Source of the DNA: Candidatus Methanosuratincola sp.
GTDB taxonomy: Archaea; Thermoproteota; Methanomethylicia; Methanomethylicales; Methanomethylicaceae
Assembly (NCBI GenBank): GCA_029907755.1
Contig: JARYLH010000010.1
Location: forward strand, 1 to 22,354
Direction: 5' to 3'
DNA length: 22,354 nt
Under the pieces are notes generated by a model. That model saw only the letters and a list, made by a program, of their open reading frames with translations. It ran no database searches and was not told the origin of the DNA. The position numbers were made by a program, and so were the translations under genes. This document shows positions 5,755 through 13,071 of the stretch, one piece after another. The first letter of the stretch is position 1. The number at the start of each line of letters is the position of its first letter.

Positions 5755-7554
5755 TTAAAATCCCGACGACTTCCATTTTATTTTCATTATCCTGTCGATT
5801 ATTCCTAGCTCGTCTTCCCCAAGCCTGTCCCTGTACTTCTCCCTCAGTATGTAAAGGTCGTTGTCCGGGATCGAGACCAGCAGGCTCTCGCCTTCCTGTA
5901 CTTGCCTCCCGACCATGAAGTCGCCTTTCATTGAGATCGCAATATTATCACCGCGCTTTGCTTCCTGCAGGTTCTTCCCGCTGTCCTGTATCTGCATTAT
6001 CGAGCCTATGACCTCGCCGTTCTCCTTCATGAGCTGGTAACCGGGTTTTATCCTCCCGCCTAGCACTTCGACACCGAAAATGGGGGGCGAGCTCTTCCTG
6101 AAAACGCATCCGGGGAGTATCCTGACCAGCCCCGGCATCGTCAGGCTGCTGAACTCCTTCGTGGCGATCTCCTCGATCAGCTTGGACGACCAGGCCTTGA
6201 AGTCGTCGACGATGTGATAGATGACGTTGCTGGTGAATATGGGGATTCCCCTGTCCTTTGCCTCAGCCTCGGCCTCTGGCGTTACCTTGACGTTGAAGCC
6301 AACGATCGCCGCATACTCAGGCTTCGTCCTCTTGACTATCGTGGCCTCGATGAGATCCCGCTTCGAGACAGGGCCGATATCGGAGACCCTCACAGGCACC
6401 TGCTGGGTCTTCAGGAAGTTCACAAGGGCCTCCAGTGATCCGAGCGTATCCGCTTTCACTACAATGCCTTGGGAATCCGTGGAGAACCTGACCTCGGACA
6501 TCTCTTCGCGGATCCTCTTGAGTGCAGATTCGAGTTCGCCATCGGAGTTGGCCACAATCAGAGGGGCACCCGCGACAGCACCCTCGAGCCCAGGGGCAAC
6601 TATCTTAACCCCAACTGCGGCGACGACTTTATCGACCGATTGGAACTTGTCCTCCGGATCCCTTATCTCGTTCATTGGTTTCGGGAGCAGCAGGGCCCTC
6701 ACTTTGGTCACGATTGGCTCGTTGAACCCGCCGACGACGATCCTGTCGCCGCGTTCGAGCAACCCGTCGTAGAGGATGACGTCTATTGTGTGCCCTATGC
6801 CCAGGTCCTCCTTCGCCTCTAGGATTACACCCTTGCCTTGCCCCAATGAAACGTCAAGCCGCTTGAGGAGGTACTGCTGGACAAGTCCGCAGAGAAGGGC
6901 GAGGAGCTCGGGGATCCCCTCCCCAGTGACGGCGCTCGTCGGGACAATGGCGACGGACTTTGTGAAGTCGCGGATCCTGTCGAGGCGGTCAGATGCGAAT
7001 CCGTACCTCGCCAGGTCGCCAATAATCCTGTATATCATCTCGTCTACCTTCTCCTGGACAGCCTTTGTCTGTGCCTTGTAGGACTCGAAGAAGGGCTTTT
7101 CAGGGAATGGCTTCCACCCCGGAACCTTGTCCACTTTGTTGGCTGCAACGATGAAGGGGGTCTTTCTGGAACGTAGTATTTCGATGCACTCCTCGGTCTG
7201 CTTCTCTGAACCCTCGAGTATGTCGATGACGAGGATGGCTATGTCAGAGACCGACCCGCCCCTCACCCTTAGGTTAGTGAAAACTTCATGACCTGGCGTA
7301 TCAATCACCAGGATCCCGGGTATTGTGACCTTCATCTGGAAACCCTTGACTACCGGTGAGCAGTAGCGCTCGATTACATCGATTGGCAAGAACGAGGCGC
7401 CGATGTGCTGGGTTTACCACCATGGCGAAGCAGCCACGGTCATGGCCCCAACCTCGCGCGCCATCACCGCGCTCCCCCTTATCTTGTCGAGGAGCAGCGT
7501 CTTGCCCACATCAACGTGTCCCAATACAGTGACTATAGGCTGTCGGATTGGCAT
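5755..7554 (-). CDS. infB: Translation initiation factor aIF5B/IF2, split by a 27-nt BHB intron (exons 7554..7441 and 7413..5755)
   Basis: The spliced product has 590 residues, the normal archaeal length. It is the GTPase that joins ribosomal subunits and places initiator tRNA. Exon 1 (38 codons) holds MPIRQPIVTVLGHVDVGKT; exon 2 (552 codons) begins with the switch-I Thr (TQHIGA, 39-44). G3 is DTPGHE (76-81) and G4 NKVD (130-133), followed by domains II, III and the C-terminal barrel and helices. The frame is broken by 7414..7440, which ends in an in-frame TAA. Joining the exons restores the family sequence exactly. The start ATG 7554 has GGGGTG 6 nt upstream. G1 reads GHVDVGKT where His is commoner in the fifth position. 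The gene is far too well conserved over 590 codons to be a decaying pseudogene. Confidence 0.93.
7414..7440 (-). other. Predicted 27-nt mRNA intron in infB (bulge-helix-bulge type)
   Basis: Seen: minus-strand bases 7452..7407 fold as outer helix GUUGGG:CCCAGC (7452..7447 with 7412..7407), central helix GCCA:UGGU (7446..7443 with 7419..7416, one G-U), and inner helix CCGUGGC:GCCAUGG (7439..7433 with 7426..7420, one G-U) with a 6-nt loop. Bulges are UGA (7442..7440) and AAA (7415..7413). This is the canonical 3-4-3 BHB cut by archaeal tRNA-splicing endonuclease. Known chemistry cuts after the second bulge base, which releases exactly 7440..7414 and joins AUG to ACC CAG CAC. Four boundaries would give the same mRNA because ACC is repeated; only this one fits BHB cleavage. 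Splicing is inferred, not measured. Confidence 0.9.
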
Positions 7555-7601
7555 CTGAGGCACCCCGAAATGGATTCTCAAAAGTAGAGAAGACCAGCTC
7601 A

Positions 7602-7610
7602 CTCATAAAT
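7602..7610 (-). promoter_or_regulatory. Possible TATA box of infB
   Basis: Minus-strand ATTTATGAG about 50 nt upstream of the infB ATG, predicting a leader of roughly 26 nt. It lies downstream of the T-tract that ends the ndk unit. The match is moderate. Confidence 0.4.
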
Positions 7611-7637
7611 GATGCGGAATGTTGCCTCAAGGAGCGT

Positions 7638-7657
7638 TTCAAAAAATAAAAAGGGAA
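7638..7657 (-). terminator. T-tract terminator after ndk
   Basis: On the minus strand, CTTTCCCTTTTTATTTTTTG lies 26-45 nt after the ndk stop. Runs of T on the coding strand are the usual archaeal termination signal. It separates the rpl7ae-rps28e-rpl24e-ndk unit from infB, which then has its own promoter. Confidence 0.6.
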
Positions 7658-7682
7658 AGCGAGGCATGCGGGATAATGACTG

Positions 7683-8132
7683 TCAGGCCACCCATTTTGC
7701 GTCCAAGCGCTCATACGCCAGGACGGCGCCCTCTCCGAAGAAGATCGCAAGTTCCTTCTGCGCATTCTCGACCGAATCCGAGGCATGTATCACATTCATG
7801 CTCTTGGAGCAGGAGAAGTCTCCCCTGACAGTGCCCGGGGATGCCTCCTTCGCGTCGGTTGACCCTATGAGCCTGCGCATTACGGAAACGGCGCTCTCCC
7901 CCTCTATTGCCATCACCACGACGGGCGCCGACCTTATGAAGGACACGAGCTCCCCGTAAAATGGCTTTTCCCTGTGGACTGCATAAAGCCGCGACGCCTG
8001 GTCTTCCGAGACCCTAATCATCCTCATGCCGACTATCTTGAGGCCCTTCTTTTCTATCCTGGATATGACCTCGCCGACTATCCCCCTCAGCACCGCGTCT
8101 GGCTTTATCATCGAAAAGGTGCGCTCTATCAT
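7683..8132 (-). CDS. ndk: Nucleoside diphosphate kinase
   Basis: A 149-residue protein of standard NDK length. It transfers the terminal phosphate from a nucleoside triphosphate to a diphosphate through a phosphohistidine. It shows ERTFSMIKPDAV (3-14), HREKPFYGELVSF (53-65), the GPTDP-like RLIGSTDAKEASPGTVRGDF, and the active-site NVIHASDS with His116. The gene starts 4 nt after rpl24e ends and closes the conserved unit rpl7ae-rps28e-rpl24e-ndk just upstream of infB. The ribosome binding site is weak (AGG near the ATG), consistent with coupling to the preceding gene. Confidence 0.97.
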   Translation of the reverse strand: MIERTFSMIKPDAVLRGIVGEVISRIEKKGLKIVGMRMIRVSEDQASRLYAVHREKPFYGELVSFIRSAPVVVMAIEGESAVSVMRRLIGSTDAKEASPGTVRGDFSCSKSMNVIHASDSVENAQKELAIFFGEGAVLAYERLDAKWVA

Positions 8133-8136
8133 CTGC

Positions 8137-8313
8137 CTACACCTTGGAGGATGCCCACTTGAGATCCCTGGGGACCCTCTTCAGCTCGAGCATGTTCTTG
8201 CGGCACTTGCTGGAGCAGAATCTGAGTATGGTACCGTCATTCTTGACGTACATCAGCCCAGTCCCAACGGGAATCTCGCAGCTGCAGAATGAACATTTCT
8301 GGATTCTGACCAT
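8137..8313 (-). CDS. rpl24e: Ribosomal protein L24e
   Basis: A 58-residue protein: MVRIQKCSFCSCEIPVGTG, a middle YVKNDGTILRFCSSKC, and an end KRVPRDLKWASSKV. The zinc-binding pairs C7-x2-C10 and C33-x3-C37 and the 'R..R.LKW' end are diagnostic of archaeal L24e, a 50S protein. It sits between rps28e (24 nt upstream) and ndk (4 nt downstream), its normal archaeal neighbours. ATG at 8313 gives the family's usual N-terminus; the upstream ribosome binding site is weak. Confidence 0.95.
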   Translation of the reverse strand: MVRIQKCSFCSCEIPVGTGLMYVKNDGTILRFCSSKCRKNMLELKRVPRDLKWASSKV

Positions 8314-8337
8314 ATGGAATCAGCCCAACCCAACCAA

Positions 8338-8556
8338 TCATCTTGGCATTAATTTCTTGGCCTCGCGCTCGGTCTCCCTGAGCATCAGGATGTCCCCAAT
8401 CCGCACAGGACCCTTGACATTCCTAGTGATGATCCGCCCCTTGTCCTTCCCTTCAAGGACGCGGACGCGGACCTGAATCACTTCGCCAGTGACGCCAGTC
8501 CTGCCTACAATCTGAATCACTTCAGCAGGAGAGACGTCACCCATTTCTCGGCTCAT
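8338..8556 (-). CDS. rps28e: Ribosomal protein S28e
   Basis: A 72-residue protein with the S28e OB-fold sequence AEVIQIVGRTGVTGEVIQVR, RVLEGKDKGRIITRNVKGPV and the invariant end DILMLRETEREAKKL. It belongs to the 30S subunit near the mRNA exit. The ATG at 8556 has GGTGAT about 5 nt upstream; an internal ATG four codons later is possible. It starts 17 nt after rpl7ae and precedes rpl24e. Confidence 0.96.
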   Translation of the reverse strand: MSREMGDVSPAEVIQIVGRTGVTGEVIQVRVRVLEGKDKGRIITRNVKGPVRIGDILMLRETEREAKKLMPR

Positions 8557-8573
8557 CGGGAATCACCAGGGGC

Positions 8574-9116
8574 TTATGCTTCCTCTTTTGTGGTCTCCGC
8601 AGCTTCGCCTTGTGCCTTCTTCGCTGCCTTCTTTTTGGGCTTCTCTTTCTTTGGAGCCTCTTCCTTCTTTGGTTCAGCTGCAGGTTCCTCTGCCTTCTTT
8701 GGTGCCGGCTTCGGTTCCTCGACCTTCTCTTCAGGCGTCCCCTTCAGCCTGAGTGAAGAGACCTTTGAGACCACCTCATCGACCAGAGGCTTACCCTTGC
8801 CCGGCTCGACTATCGCGATGGCAGCCGACGGGACGTCAATCCCTGCAGCAGTGCCGAGTTTCACCTTCGAGTCGACATAAACGTACGAGATCTTCTTCTC
8901 CTCCGCAAGCAGGGGGAGGTGGGCAACAATCTCAGGCGGATCAACGTCCTGAGCTATGACCAAAAGCTTGGCTATCCCGCGTTCGACCGCCTTGGTGGAC
9001 TCATTCGCACCTTTCCTGAGTTTCCCGTCCTCTTTTGCCAATTTTACCGCTTCATAAGCGCGCTCCATTATCTCTGGAGGCACATCAAACCTCACAAACA
9101 TTGGTTTCTTGGACAT
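8574..9116 (-). CDS. rpl7ae: Ribosomal protein L7Ae with a long charged C-terminal tail
   Basis: A 180-residue protein. Residues 1-125 are a normal L7Ae kink-turn binding domain with KLRKGANESTKAVERG (32-47, RNA contact), LLVIAQDVDPPEIVAHLPLL and a VPSAAIAIVEPG block. L7Ae serves the 50S subunit, C/D and H/ACA guide RNPs and archaeal RNase P. Residues 126-180 form a low-complexity tail rich in Lys, Glu, Pro and Ala (for example KPAPKKAEEPAAEPKKEEAP), which is absent from typical 120-130-residue family members. I chose ATG 9116 because GAGGT lies about 7 nt upstream and the TATA box predicts transcription from about 9148, excluding the longer start at 9152; ATG 9140 is a weaker alternative. 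It heads the unit with rps28e, rpl24e and ndk. Confidence 0.93.
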   Translation of the reverse strand: MSKKPMFVRFDVPPEIMERAYEAVKLAKEDGKLRKGANESTKAVERGIAKLLVIAQDVDPPEIVAHLPLLAEEKKISYVYVDSKVKLGTAAGIDVPSAAIAIVEPGKGKPLVDEVVSKVSSLRLKGTPEEKVEEPKPAPKKAEEPAAEPKKEEAPKKEKPKKKAAKKAQGEAAETTKEEA

Positions 9117-9168
9117 ATCCTTTACCTCGGATGTCTTCATCGCTTGTTTCAATTAGACAAAAGGGAGG

Positions 9169-9178
9169 GTATTTATGA
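9169..9178 (-). promoter_or_regulatory. TATA box of rpl7ae-rps28e-rpl24e-ndk
   Basis: Minus-strand TCATAAATAC, about 26 nt before a predicted start near 9148 and about 55 nt before the chosen L7Ae ATG. The upstream AAAGC may serve as part of the BRE. Confidence 0.55.
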
Positions 9179-9199
9179 GCTTTGTGGTAAGCAGGCGGA

Positions 9200-10921
9200 T
9201 CAGTTGTGCGCAAAGTACCCGATCAGGGCACCGCCCGACCTGCACACCCTCACGAACCCGTACCTGTAGAACTGGAACGCCTGGGGGAGGTCCTCGTTGA
9301 GCACGCCGGAGTCGACGAGACCCGATTCCTTTGAGGCATCTGGCCTCACCACGCTGATCGGCACCCCGACCCCTTCAGGCAGCCATTGTATGATCGGCGC
9401 CCCGAGCGATCTGGCTTCGGATACCCCCTCGCTGTGGAACCTGCAGCCACCGTCTGAGGTAACCTCGATGTTGAATAGGTTCATCAGGCGCAGATACCGG
9501 CTCCTTTTTTCGCCGATCAGATCCGAGGAGGGCACGATTATCCTGGATCCTGGGCCTATCTTGAAGTGCCTTGAGCCCCACTCGGGATGGTCCGGATGCA
9601 AAGGGATGCTGACCTCGAAGTCCCTATCGATCCCTTCGACGAGGATCGCCTTTGGATCAGCGACGAATACATACCGCTTCGATACGGGGTCAAGGAGCTT
9701 GCGGTTTATTGATGAAAGGTTCTCCCAGCTGATCGTTGCCTCCGACGGCCTGACGCCGACTTCCAAGATCAGGCGCCGTATGGTCTCGGGCAGGAAACCG
9801 CGCCTCCGCAGGGCGGAGATCGTGCCTAGACGGGGATCGTCCCAGCTCTCGTAGATCCCGGACTCTATCCCAGCCCTTATCTTGGACTTGCTCAGGACGG
9901 TGCCCTCGATCTTCAGGCGCCCGTAGTGAATCGCTTCAGGGTACTCCCACCCGAAGTAATCATACATGAACTTCTGGCGCGCCATGTTGACCTCGTGCTC
10001 CTTCCCCCTGAGGATGTGCGTTATCCCCAAGAGGTGGTCGTCTATCCCCGAGGCAAAGTTGTAAAGAGGCCAGACACGGTACCTCGACCCAATCCTCGGG
10101 TGGGGTTTAGTGTCTATGCGCATCGCGGGCCAGTCCCTTATGGCAGGGTTAGGGTGATCGAGGAGGGTCTTCACGCGCATGACCGCGCCACCCCTCCTTA
10201 TGCTCCCGTCAAGCATGCCCTCCCACCTGGACACCTGCTCTTCGACGGGGAGATCCCTGCACGGGCACGGCTTCCGCTGGGACACGAATTCCTTGAACCG
10301 CTCTGCAGGGCACGTGCATATGTAAGCCCCGCCTATCCTCAGCAGCTTCTCAGCGTACTCGTAGTATATCTGGAGGCGGTCGGACTGGATGACTTCGTTG
10401 TCCCACCGCACCCCCAGCCACTTCAAGTCCTCCTTGATCGCCTCGTATGCCTCTGGCTGGGGCGGCTTGATTGAAGGGGACGTGTCCTCGAACCGGAGGG
10501 TGAAGGACCCGTTGTAGATCTTTGCATATTCATCGCTGAGGATGGCGGCACGGCTGTTCCCGAGGTGTATGACCGAGTCTGGGTTAGGCGCAAACCTGAC
10601 GTGGATCCTCGGGTATCTTTCGGCATTGGGGAGCGGGGGGAGCAGGTGCAGCTGGGGTTTCGGTTTCTCTTTAGCTGTAGAAAGCCCAGCCGATTCGACC
10701 AGCGCCCTTTGTGCCTCTGGCGGCATGGCGTTGACCTCAGCAGAGACCTCCTCAGCCAAGCGGAAGACTTCGGCGGCCCTCGACTTGAGTGCAGGCTCCT
10801 CTGAGAAGACTTTGCCTGCAACCGCTTTTGGGTTTGCCTTCCCGCCGTACTTTAGAGCGTTGAGCAGTGCGTGGTTCCTGAGCAGCTTCCTCAGACGGTC
10901 TTCCTCGGACGGTTGGTTCAA
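9200..10921 (-). CDS. gltX: Glutamyl-tRNA synthetase, archaeal class I
   Basis: A protein of about 573 residues of the archaeal/eukaryotic GlnRS-like GluRS family. It charges tRNA-Glu, and in archaea often tRNA-Gln before amidation. An N-terminal helical extension of about 100 residues precedes the catalytic core. The HIGH-type motif reads RFAPNPDSVIHLGN (about 109-122), with Leu in the second and Asn in the fourth position. A zinc motif CTC then CPC (C202, C204, C219, C221) and the KMSKS-type LSKSK (343-347) are intact, followed by the C-terminal beta-barrel domains. Start choice is open: TTG 10921 has GGGGTG 6 nt upstream; GTG 10930 is possible; the longer ATG frame from 10966 falls in a TATA-like stretch. 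It follows idsA in the same direction. Confidence 0.93.
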   Translation of the reverse strand: MNQPSEEDRLRKLLRNHALLNALKYGGKANPKAVAGKVFSEEPALKSRAAEVFRLAEEVSAEVNAMPPEAQRALVESAGLSTAKEKPKPQLHLLPPLPNAERYPRIHVRFAPNPDSVIHLGNSRAAILSDEYAKIYNGSFTLRFEDTSPSIKPPQPEAYEAIKEDLKWLGVRWDNEVIQSDRLQIYYEYAEKLLRIGGAYICTCPAERFKEFVSQRKPCPCRDLPVEEQVSRWEGMLDGSIRRGGAVMRVKTLLDHPNPAIRDWPAMRIDTKPHPRIGSRYRVWPLYNFASGIDDHLLGITHILRGKEHEVNMARQKFMYDYFGWEYPEAIHYGRLKIEGTVLSKSKIRAGIESGIYESWDDPRLGTISALRRRGFLPETIRRLILEVGVRPSEATISWENLSSINRKLLDPVSKRYVFVADPKAILVEGIDRDFEVSIPLHPDHPEWGSRHFKIGPGSRIIVPSSDLIGEKRSRYLRLMNLFNIEVTSDGGCRFHSEGVSEARSLGAPIIQWLPEGVGVPISVVRPDASKESGLVDSGVLNEDLPQAFQFYRYGFVRVCRSGGALIGYFAHN

Positions 10922-10996
10922 CGCATGCACCCCTGTTATGAGAGAGACAATTGTGCAAGGGAACACTTATCTTTTTGTTGTGCTCTTTCCCCCGCC

Positions 10997-11962
10997 TCAC
11001 TTCTTCCGCATTGCCGCGAATTCGACGAGCTGAGCCAAGGACTTCTTTGGTCCAGAGTCCGGCAGGGAGGAAATGGCCTTCTTTGCGTCCTCGACATATT
11101 CCAATGCCTTACCCCTGACGTAGCCCAAGACACCATCCCCCTCAAGGGAGGAAATGAGGCTCGCTAGCTGTGCCTGGGTCGCATTTTTGTTCCCGAGGAG
11201 GGACTTTACCATGTCCCTGGAACGGGTCTGCATCCCCTTGATCACTATCAGCGTCTTTTTGCCCTCCCTCAGATCGTTCCCTACGGGCTTGCCAAGCTCT
11301 TCCTCCTTCGAAGTGATGCCCAGATAGTCGTCGAATATCTGGAAAGCCATGCCAAGGTTCCATCCGTACGCCCCGAGTTTCGCGATGCTATCCTCGCTTC
11401 CCCCTCCGGCGATCGCCCCGATCTCGGCACACGCCCGGAAGAGCGCTGCGGTCTTTCCCGAGATCATCTCCAAGTACTCCTCCTCGGTTATTTCGTCCCT
11501 CTCCTCGAAGGACATGTCCTGGAACTGGCCAATCGAGAGCCTTACCGCGGCTTCAGCGAGAGCAGAGGCCGCCGCCCTTGCCTTTCTGTCATCGAGCGTG
11601 CTCCTCAGCATTGCTTGGAACGCCTCGGCGAAGAGGAGATCGCCTGCGAGTATTGCGGTCGGGGTCCCCCAGATCACGTGGACCGTAGGTACTCCGCGCC
11701 GCATTGTGTCGTTGTCCATTATGTCATCATGGACTAGCGTGAAGTTGTGGAGAAGCTCGACAGCGGCTGCCGGTGCGATCGCTGACCCCCTCTCGCCGCC
11801 TACTGCCTCGCAGGACTTCACCACAAGGTAAGGGCGCATCCTCTTCCCGCCGTGGGACGGCAAGTGGTAGGCGGACTTGAATAGGGTGTCTTTCTTCCCG
11901 AGCATCGAATCTATGAAAGCCCCAACTTCCTTGGCCACTGACGCCATCTCTGCCTCAATCAT
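10997..11962 (-). CDS. idsA: Geranylgeranyl/farnesyl diphosphate synthase (short-chain prenyltransferase)
   Basis: A 321-residue all-helical prenyltransferase. It condenses IPP with allylic diphosphates to the C15-C20 chain used for archaeal ether lipids. Seen: GGKRMRP (38-44), the first Asp-rich motif DDIMDND (79-85), GDLLFAEAF, the GQ..D block and the second Asp-rich motif FDDYLG (210-215). Product length is not certain from sequence, though context and archaeal precedent favour GGPP. ATG 11962 overlaps the idi2 stop by 8 nt; a GTG five codons earlier is an alternative. It ends the isoprenoid block MEMO-kinase-like-ipk-idi2-idsA. Confidence 0.94.
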   Translation of the reverse strand: MIEAEMASVAKEVGAFIDSMLGKKDTLFKSAYHLPSHGGKRMRPYLVVKSCEAVGGERGSAIAPAAAVELLHNFTLVHDDIMDNDTMRRGVPTVHVIWGTPTAILAGDLLFAEAFQAMLRSTLDDRKARAAASALAEAAVRLSIGQFQDMSFEERDEITEEEYLEMISGKTAALFRACAEIGAIAGGGSEDSIAKLGAYGWNLGMAFQIFDDYLGITSKEEELGKPVGNDLREGKKTLIVIKGMQTRSRDMVKSLLGNKNATQAQLASLISSLEGDGVLGYVRGKALEYVEDAKKAISSLPDSGPKKSLAQLVEFAAMRKK

Positions 11963-13037
11963 TTTGATGAACACCAAGCCCTCTCTGCCTGATCCAGTTT
12001 AAAAGCCCCCCGCTCAGTACGATGGGGACTGACTTGAGCGAGTTGATGTCGCGAGCGCCTGTCAGCAGGGCTGCTGCCTTCAGCTCGTGGATCATCCGTT
12101 CGAGCCTCGCAGCCACCTCTCGGTGACCTTTGAATGCAGGCATTAAGAGCTCCCTGGCCACTCCGGCAAGGTCAGCGCCCAAGGCTATCGACTTCGCGAT
12201 GTCCAGACCGTTCCTTATGCCCCCCGAGGCGATTATGGTTACTGGGTTTTTGAGCGAGCGGATCTCGCATATGCTCATCGCAGTTGGGATCCCCCAGTCC
12301 CAGAAGGTTTCGGCCACCTCTGCCTTCAACCGCTCACCCTTGCTCTGAGCGTTGTAGTACTCGACAGCTGCCCAGCTGGTGCCGCCTGCGCCGGCGACCT
12401 CAATGGCAGAGACTCCGGACTCCAAGAGCCCCCTTGCCACCTCCCTCGATATGCCGCATCCGGTCTCCTTGGCTACAACGGGCACCCCCAGTTCGCTCGC
12501 GATATCGCGTATCGCGCACAAGACGCCTCGGTACCTGGTGTCACCCATCGGCTGGACGAGCTCCTGGAGCGGGTTTAGGTGCACGGCGATGGCATCGGCC
12601 CCGATCATCGAGACTGCCCTCTTGGCGAGGGAAAGGCGCTCAGAGGAAAGGAGCTGTGCCGCCCCAATGTTTGCGATCACAAGCATCTCGCCCGACACGT
12701 CTCTAACCACACGGAACGTTCCTTCCTGCGATGGATCCTCAAGGGCCGCCCTCTGGCTACCCACGCAGATACCCAGCCCCAGCTCAGAGGCCGCCTTGGC
12801 GAGGCTCTCGTTGATCCTCTTCGTTGACGGGTGCCCTCCCGTCATTGCGGAGATGATTAGCGGCGCCGAGAGTCGCTTCCCTAGGAAGACCGTTGAGAGG
12901 TCGAGGTCCGGGAGGTCGAGCTCTGGCGTTGCGAGGTGGACGAGCTCGATGTCCTCCAGGTGCGTGGTCTTCCGCCTGGGGCCGACGTCCATGTCCCTGC
13001 ATATCTCGAGGTGCTTCAGCTTCCTGTCGGAGATCAT
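11955..13037 (-). CDS. fni: Type 2 isopentenyl-diphosphate delta-isomerase (FMN-dependent)
   Basis: A 360-residue TIM-barrel flavoprotein that interconverts IPP and DMAPP, the allylic primer for prenyl chain synthesis. It shows RKTTHLEDIELVH, the substrate-binding SAPLIISAMTGG, the ICVGSQRAALED block, HLNPLQELVQPMGD, VVAKETGCGIS, the GAGGTSWAAVE flavin-site segment and the phosphate-binding ASGGIRNGLDIAKSIALGAD region (given in parts). Length and motifs are complete. ATG 13037 is preceded by a weak AAGGCG and by a TATA box about 42 nt upstream. Translation is coupled to idsA by overlap. Confidence 0.96.
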   Translation of the reverse strand: MISDRKLKHLEICRDMDVGPRRKTTHLEDIELVHLATPELDLPDLDLSTVFLGKRLSAPLIISAMTGGHPSTKRINESLAKAASELGLGICVGSQRAALEDPSQEGTFRVVRDVSGEMLVIANIGAAQLLSSERLSLAKRAVSMIGADAIAVHLNPLQELVQPMGDTRYRGVLCAIRDIASELGVPVVAKETGCGISREVARGLLESGVSAIEVAGAGGTSWAAVEYYNAQSKGERLKAEVAETFWDWGIPTAMSICEIRSLKNPVTIIASGGIRNGLDIAKSIALGADLAGVARELLMPAFKGHREVAARLERMIHELKAAALLTGARDINSLKSVPIVLSGGLLNWIRQRGLGVHQND

Positions 13038-13071
13038 ATCATAACGCCTTTTGACATCTCTTCATTCTGCT

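Noticed and set aside
7389..7440. infB as a frameshifted pseudogene or sequencing error
   Set aside because: The insertion is a clean 27 nt, keeps frame on both sides, has sharp boundaries and a perfect 3-4-3 BHB; the remaining 590 codons are fully conserved. An error would not produce this geometry.
7414..7440. Programmed translational bypassing (phage T4 gene 60 type) across the 27 nt
   Set aside because: ACC flanks the gap as matching take-off and landing codons and there is a hairpin, so the idea was considered. The exact BHB bulge and helix sizes, the archaeal setting and the nearby BHB tRNA introns make splicing the simpler reading; RNA sequencing would decide.
7414..7440. Mini-intein or coding insertion in infB
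   Set aside because: Only nine codons, ending in a stop; no intein motifs are possible at this size.
9926..10474. Plus-strand open frame of 182 codons within gltX
   Set aside because: Antisense shadow of the conserved GluRS catalytic domain, without a ribosome binding site or similarity to any family I know.
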